From assembly GCA_013396995.1 (NCBI GenBank), contig VWZP01001440.1:2870740-2934739 (forward strand): a stretch of DNA of 64,000 bases, in the 5' to 3' direction. Made by a program: the position numbers and the translations under genes. Positions 60,737 through 64,000 of the stretch are shown here, piece after piece (position 1 is the first letter of the stretch; every line of letters begins with the position of its first letter). The notes under the pieces were generated by a model. The model was not told the origin of the DNA, ran no database searches, and saw only the letters and a program-made list of their open reading frames with translations. The stretch comes from Dicaeum eximium (taxonomy: Eukaryota > Chordata > Aves > Passeriformes > Dicaeidae).

Positions 60737-63700
60737 TAAGGCATGTTGTATCCAGTGCTTTTTAAAGATATGTGTTTGTGTACATTGGCAGGGATAAATA
60801 AATTCATGAAAATGTAGAAGTCTGTCAGTAACGTGGATGAGATTCATTAAAAAAAAAAATAAGGATGACAGAAAAAAAAAAGGCTACATAGAAAGTTGTC
60901 ACCTGTTCTGTAGTAACTGCCAGTGTTTGCACTTCTTACAAGTAACAAATCCAGAGAAAATTGGTCCACAATGAAAGGAGCTTAAGCTAAGTCCTGCCTA
61001 GATCATATGTCTGAATAAAACATGCTTGCAAAGCATCAACAAAATTCTGCATCTTTCTGGGTGAATGCATACTTTTTGTTCACTGTAAATTAGCTTAGGT
61101 AAGTACCAAATTTATGACGAACTTTCTCAAGATAAACTCTTCAGAAATATTCAAAGTGTTGTGATAAGATGCAGCCAAAATCAAGCAGGTCAAGAGTTAA
61201 AGAAAAGACAAGTAATATGTATCATGGTTGAAAGCCCACCTTTAAACTGCAGGGAAAATGAAGTAATAATAAACCAGGTATTTTGCTGTGTGATAAAAAA
61301 ATTAACTGAGTCTACTGTAAAGGACAAAACACAATTACTGTAGAAACGGAACCAAACATTACTTAAGTACACTGGAATAGCCAACTTTTCTCAAAAATTA
61401 GTCTCTTTTAGAGACTGAAACAATAGTGCCTCTATTTTAAAGGGCAAAATAAAGGTGTTAATTAGTTACTGTAATGCCTCAGAGCTGCATTAGTGTAGCT
61501 GTTTATAGTTATGGATATGTCTGATATGTAGCTAATATGTGGAGATTAATGCTAAGAATAGATTAATACTAAGAGCAGTGGCTGTTGCAAAAGCTTTCTG
61601 CTACCCAGATGTCAAACATTTCTGCTTGTGGTATTTCTTTCTCCTCTAACAATCCAGAGGATCTGAGGCTCTGCCCTGGGCAATGGAATATGCATAAGGT
61701 CCACCAGCTGACAAGTCTCAAGAGGCATAGTGCCTAACTCTGTGCTTTGTTGATACAGTAAATTCAGTTTTCAATCTCCTAAAGTAACTGCAAAAATGCA
61801 ACAGTTATGTGAGCTGATATCTGTCGCACTGATTGTTCAAGTTTGTTTAGAAGTACCCATATGGGGTGAACCTGCTGCATCAGATTTCACATCCATCAGA
61901 TTCTACCTGCCTGCATCACTCTGACTTTAATTGCTAGAGCAGGAGCATCATCCCAAAGCAGGTACTCTGGCTAAGGATCCAGTTTCACATTACAGCACAC
62001 TAACAGTACCAGGAGGCTGTTAAAAGAATAGTTCTGCTCCTCCATCTCCTGTCAGCAGCTCACTCCCACTGCCAGCTATGACATCAGTGTAGGATCACCA
62101 TTTCCACCACGGAGAAGGGCAGAAAAGGGGATGCACAGGACAGGGGGCACAGCAGGAAAGCATATTCTGTCAAAAGCCTGGAGCAGCATCAGTGAAACAG
62201 TGATGTGTGACCACACCCTAAATTCAGCAGAAAGGCCACAACACCTGTATGTTTGAATCACATTTAAAATATTGTGCTGGTGCATCCAGGACATTCAGAA
62301 GATGCAGAACAGCAAAGGCACCTCAGTGAATCACAATTCCTCCAGTGCCCCCTTGCTTACTGCTAGCAAGGAGTCATTGTCAGTGCCTTGTGCAGCAAGT
62401 AATTACTGCCACAGCTCTGCTTTCTTCATTTCACTGGCGACAGTGACATTCCAGACAAACTTCTGCTGGGGAAAGAGTAAGAGAGCTCCACTGTGCAAGT
62501 CAGAATCTGCTGAAGCACCCACCTAAGCTGCTTTGAAAGACTTTATAAAAAATGTAAACTTTTTACCTCCCTAGTCTATGAGTTAAAGTACAGCCCAGGT
62601 GTTTTTTCTTGCACAATTACAATAACTCCTCTTTAGCACCAAATTGCTCAAACCTCTTAAATTCCTTCTCTTGGAGAAATTTATTAGCTTCTGAAGTCAC
62701 GACATTTATTCACAAATATCATCACTGTCTCTTGAACAGAGCTGCCAAGAGACAGAAATAAATAAATAGAATAAATAGACCAGACTTCCTCCAGATTTTC
62801 CCCCTCACTTGTTTTTTCCTATCTCTCTTGACATTTATAAAATATTATATAACTTTCTACCAGGAAAAGCATAAAATATTTTTACTGCATAGTTGTTTTG
62901 TTGATTACAAAAACATTGTTGCAGTTGCAATAAAGTAATAAGCTTGTAAATCTTCTCTGTTATTTTTGCTGTTCATTAAATTTAGGGAGTGATAGGTACC
63001 ACTTCACAAAATACAGTGGCTTTGTGACAAGATGCAGCACATACTGTTTCCAAGCCTGTTTCTTGTGGCAAGTCAGTCAGTTGTCACACTAAATCTTAAG
63101 TGCAGATGGATGAGAATTGTTGGGAATATAATATTTGTCACAGAGGTGCTGGGTCACAGAGTCTTTTATTTTTCAACAAGGGCACTTGTTAGGCAGTATC
63201 AGATACAGTCCCTGCACCAGTGATTATTTTGGCCAGCATGGAAGCTCTGTGCTCCTTTACACACATTGTGAAGATCCAGGCATCCCACTTAAGGTTTACC
63301 ACCTGCCAACAGATCTCAGTGCTTGCTGCTGTTGATAAGACATCAGCAGTGTGCCTCTATCCTTTGCACTGGATATTATTCACTGCTGCTCACTACCAGC
63401 AAAAGTTGTTTCTGCAAGGAAGATGTCCATGCAGCAGATTCCAGGGAACCATTGTCTGTGTTTGATATTCATAGTGAGAGCTTGGCTGCTTTAGACAGAC
63501 TGTATTTGACTTGTCATTGGAAAATGGACCATTCTACATTTCAAAGAAGAGAAATAATACAAGATGAACTGTGATAAAGCAAGAAAGGAATCAAGGGTGT
63601 TTGTACTTCTGTGCAGGTATGCACACAAAGAATTAGACATTCATACTGAGAACATGCTGCCCATGCAAATTGCCTGTTTGACTGCTGTCAAGGACTGAGG

Positions 63701-64000
63701 AGTTAAACTGGAGAGCTGAGTATTTATCTCTTTAAGGTTTTGAATGAAAGGGCAGAATTTGACTTCAAGACATGGGAATTTGGTTCATTTAATTCTTCCA
63801 AAGGAAGTAGAAGTTGGCAGGGAAGGATGCTGTGCTAGACCTTGGTCTGAAACCCGTCTGAAAGCTTGTGGTTGCACAGTGAGAATGTGGATTTGGCTTT
63901 GCTTTACTTGGCCACCTGGTCAAAAGTTGGTTCCAAAGGCTGTCAGAAGCCTGTGCAAAGCATATGACTGTTTCAAGCACAGATTTGAGGTAGAACTGGT
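60737..64000. other. AT-rich noncoding stretch to window end
   Basis: No gene was seen. Two A-runs lie at about 60848-60881. A diverged tandem pair of 17-base units (61543-61559 and 61560-61576, 14 of 17 identical) begins AGATTAAT. An AAATAAAT simple repeat is at 62756-62776. Overlapping frames of 63-83 aa near 63032-63574 (+) have no recognised domain. Confidence 0.5.

Overview
The window looks like a stretch of vertebrate nuclear DNA, almost certainly from a bird and probably a songbird. The evidence is repeat content. There is an antisense fragment of the CR1 LINE family (about 49701-49963) and a CR1-type 3' end (about 42008-42098). There are two solo LTRs of endogenous retroviruses of kinds I associate with birds (35816-36117 and 37606-38156). 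No Alu, B1 or L1 sequence was seen. Apart from one island the sequence is clearly AT-rich and interspersed repeats are sparse. It reads as intergenic DNA or the inside of very long introns. The bird call rests on established knowledge of these repeat families; the songbird call is weaker inference.

No protein-coding gene, tRNA, rRNA or known microRNA could be supported. Outside the GC-rich island the longest open frames are 134 aa (40121-40525, +) and 123 aa (38500-38871, -). By a rough estimate for DNA with about 38% GC (an assumed value), about one chance frame of 130 codons or more is expected in 64 kb, so these need no gene to explain them. Several short segments have well-formed splice signals on the + strand (46211, 49191, 59979, 60418; weaker at 9801, 13860, 40199). 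They are listed as low-confidence candidate exons, because isolated AG...GT pairs are common by chance.

Layout: 1-35 kb is AT-rich noncoding DNA with a few ancient-repeat traces, A-rich tracts, hairpins and a paired TAAT-type inverted repeat. At 35.8-38.6 kb two retroviral LTRs sit beside MIR-like ancient SINE fragments. From 38.6 to 52 kb there is more AT-rich DNA with two CR1 remnants and twin palindromes. At 52.1-53.4 kb there is an abrupt GC- and CpG-rich island. It holds two minisatellites, a three-copy 46-49 bp tandem repeat, a TATA-like box on the minus strand and an AATAAA about 520 bases downstream of it. From 53.4 to 64 kb the sequence returns to AT-rich DNA with a conserved-element-like segment, candidate small exons and a CR1-like trace.

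The most interesting object is the island. It could be an unannotated minus-strand promoter with a short transcription unit, or a lineage-specific LTR inserted in antisense. The overlapping long open frames inside it (up to 236 aa) are by-products of a stop-free 11-bp repeat whose length is not a multiple of three.
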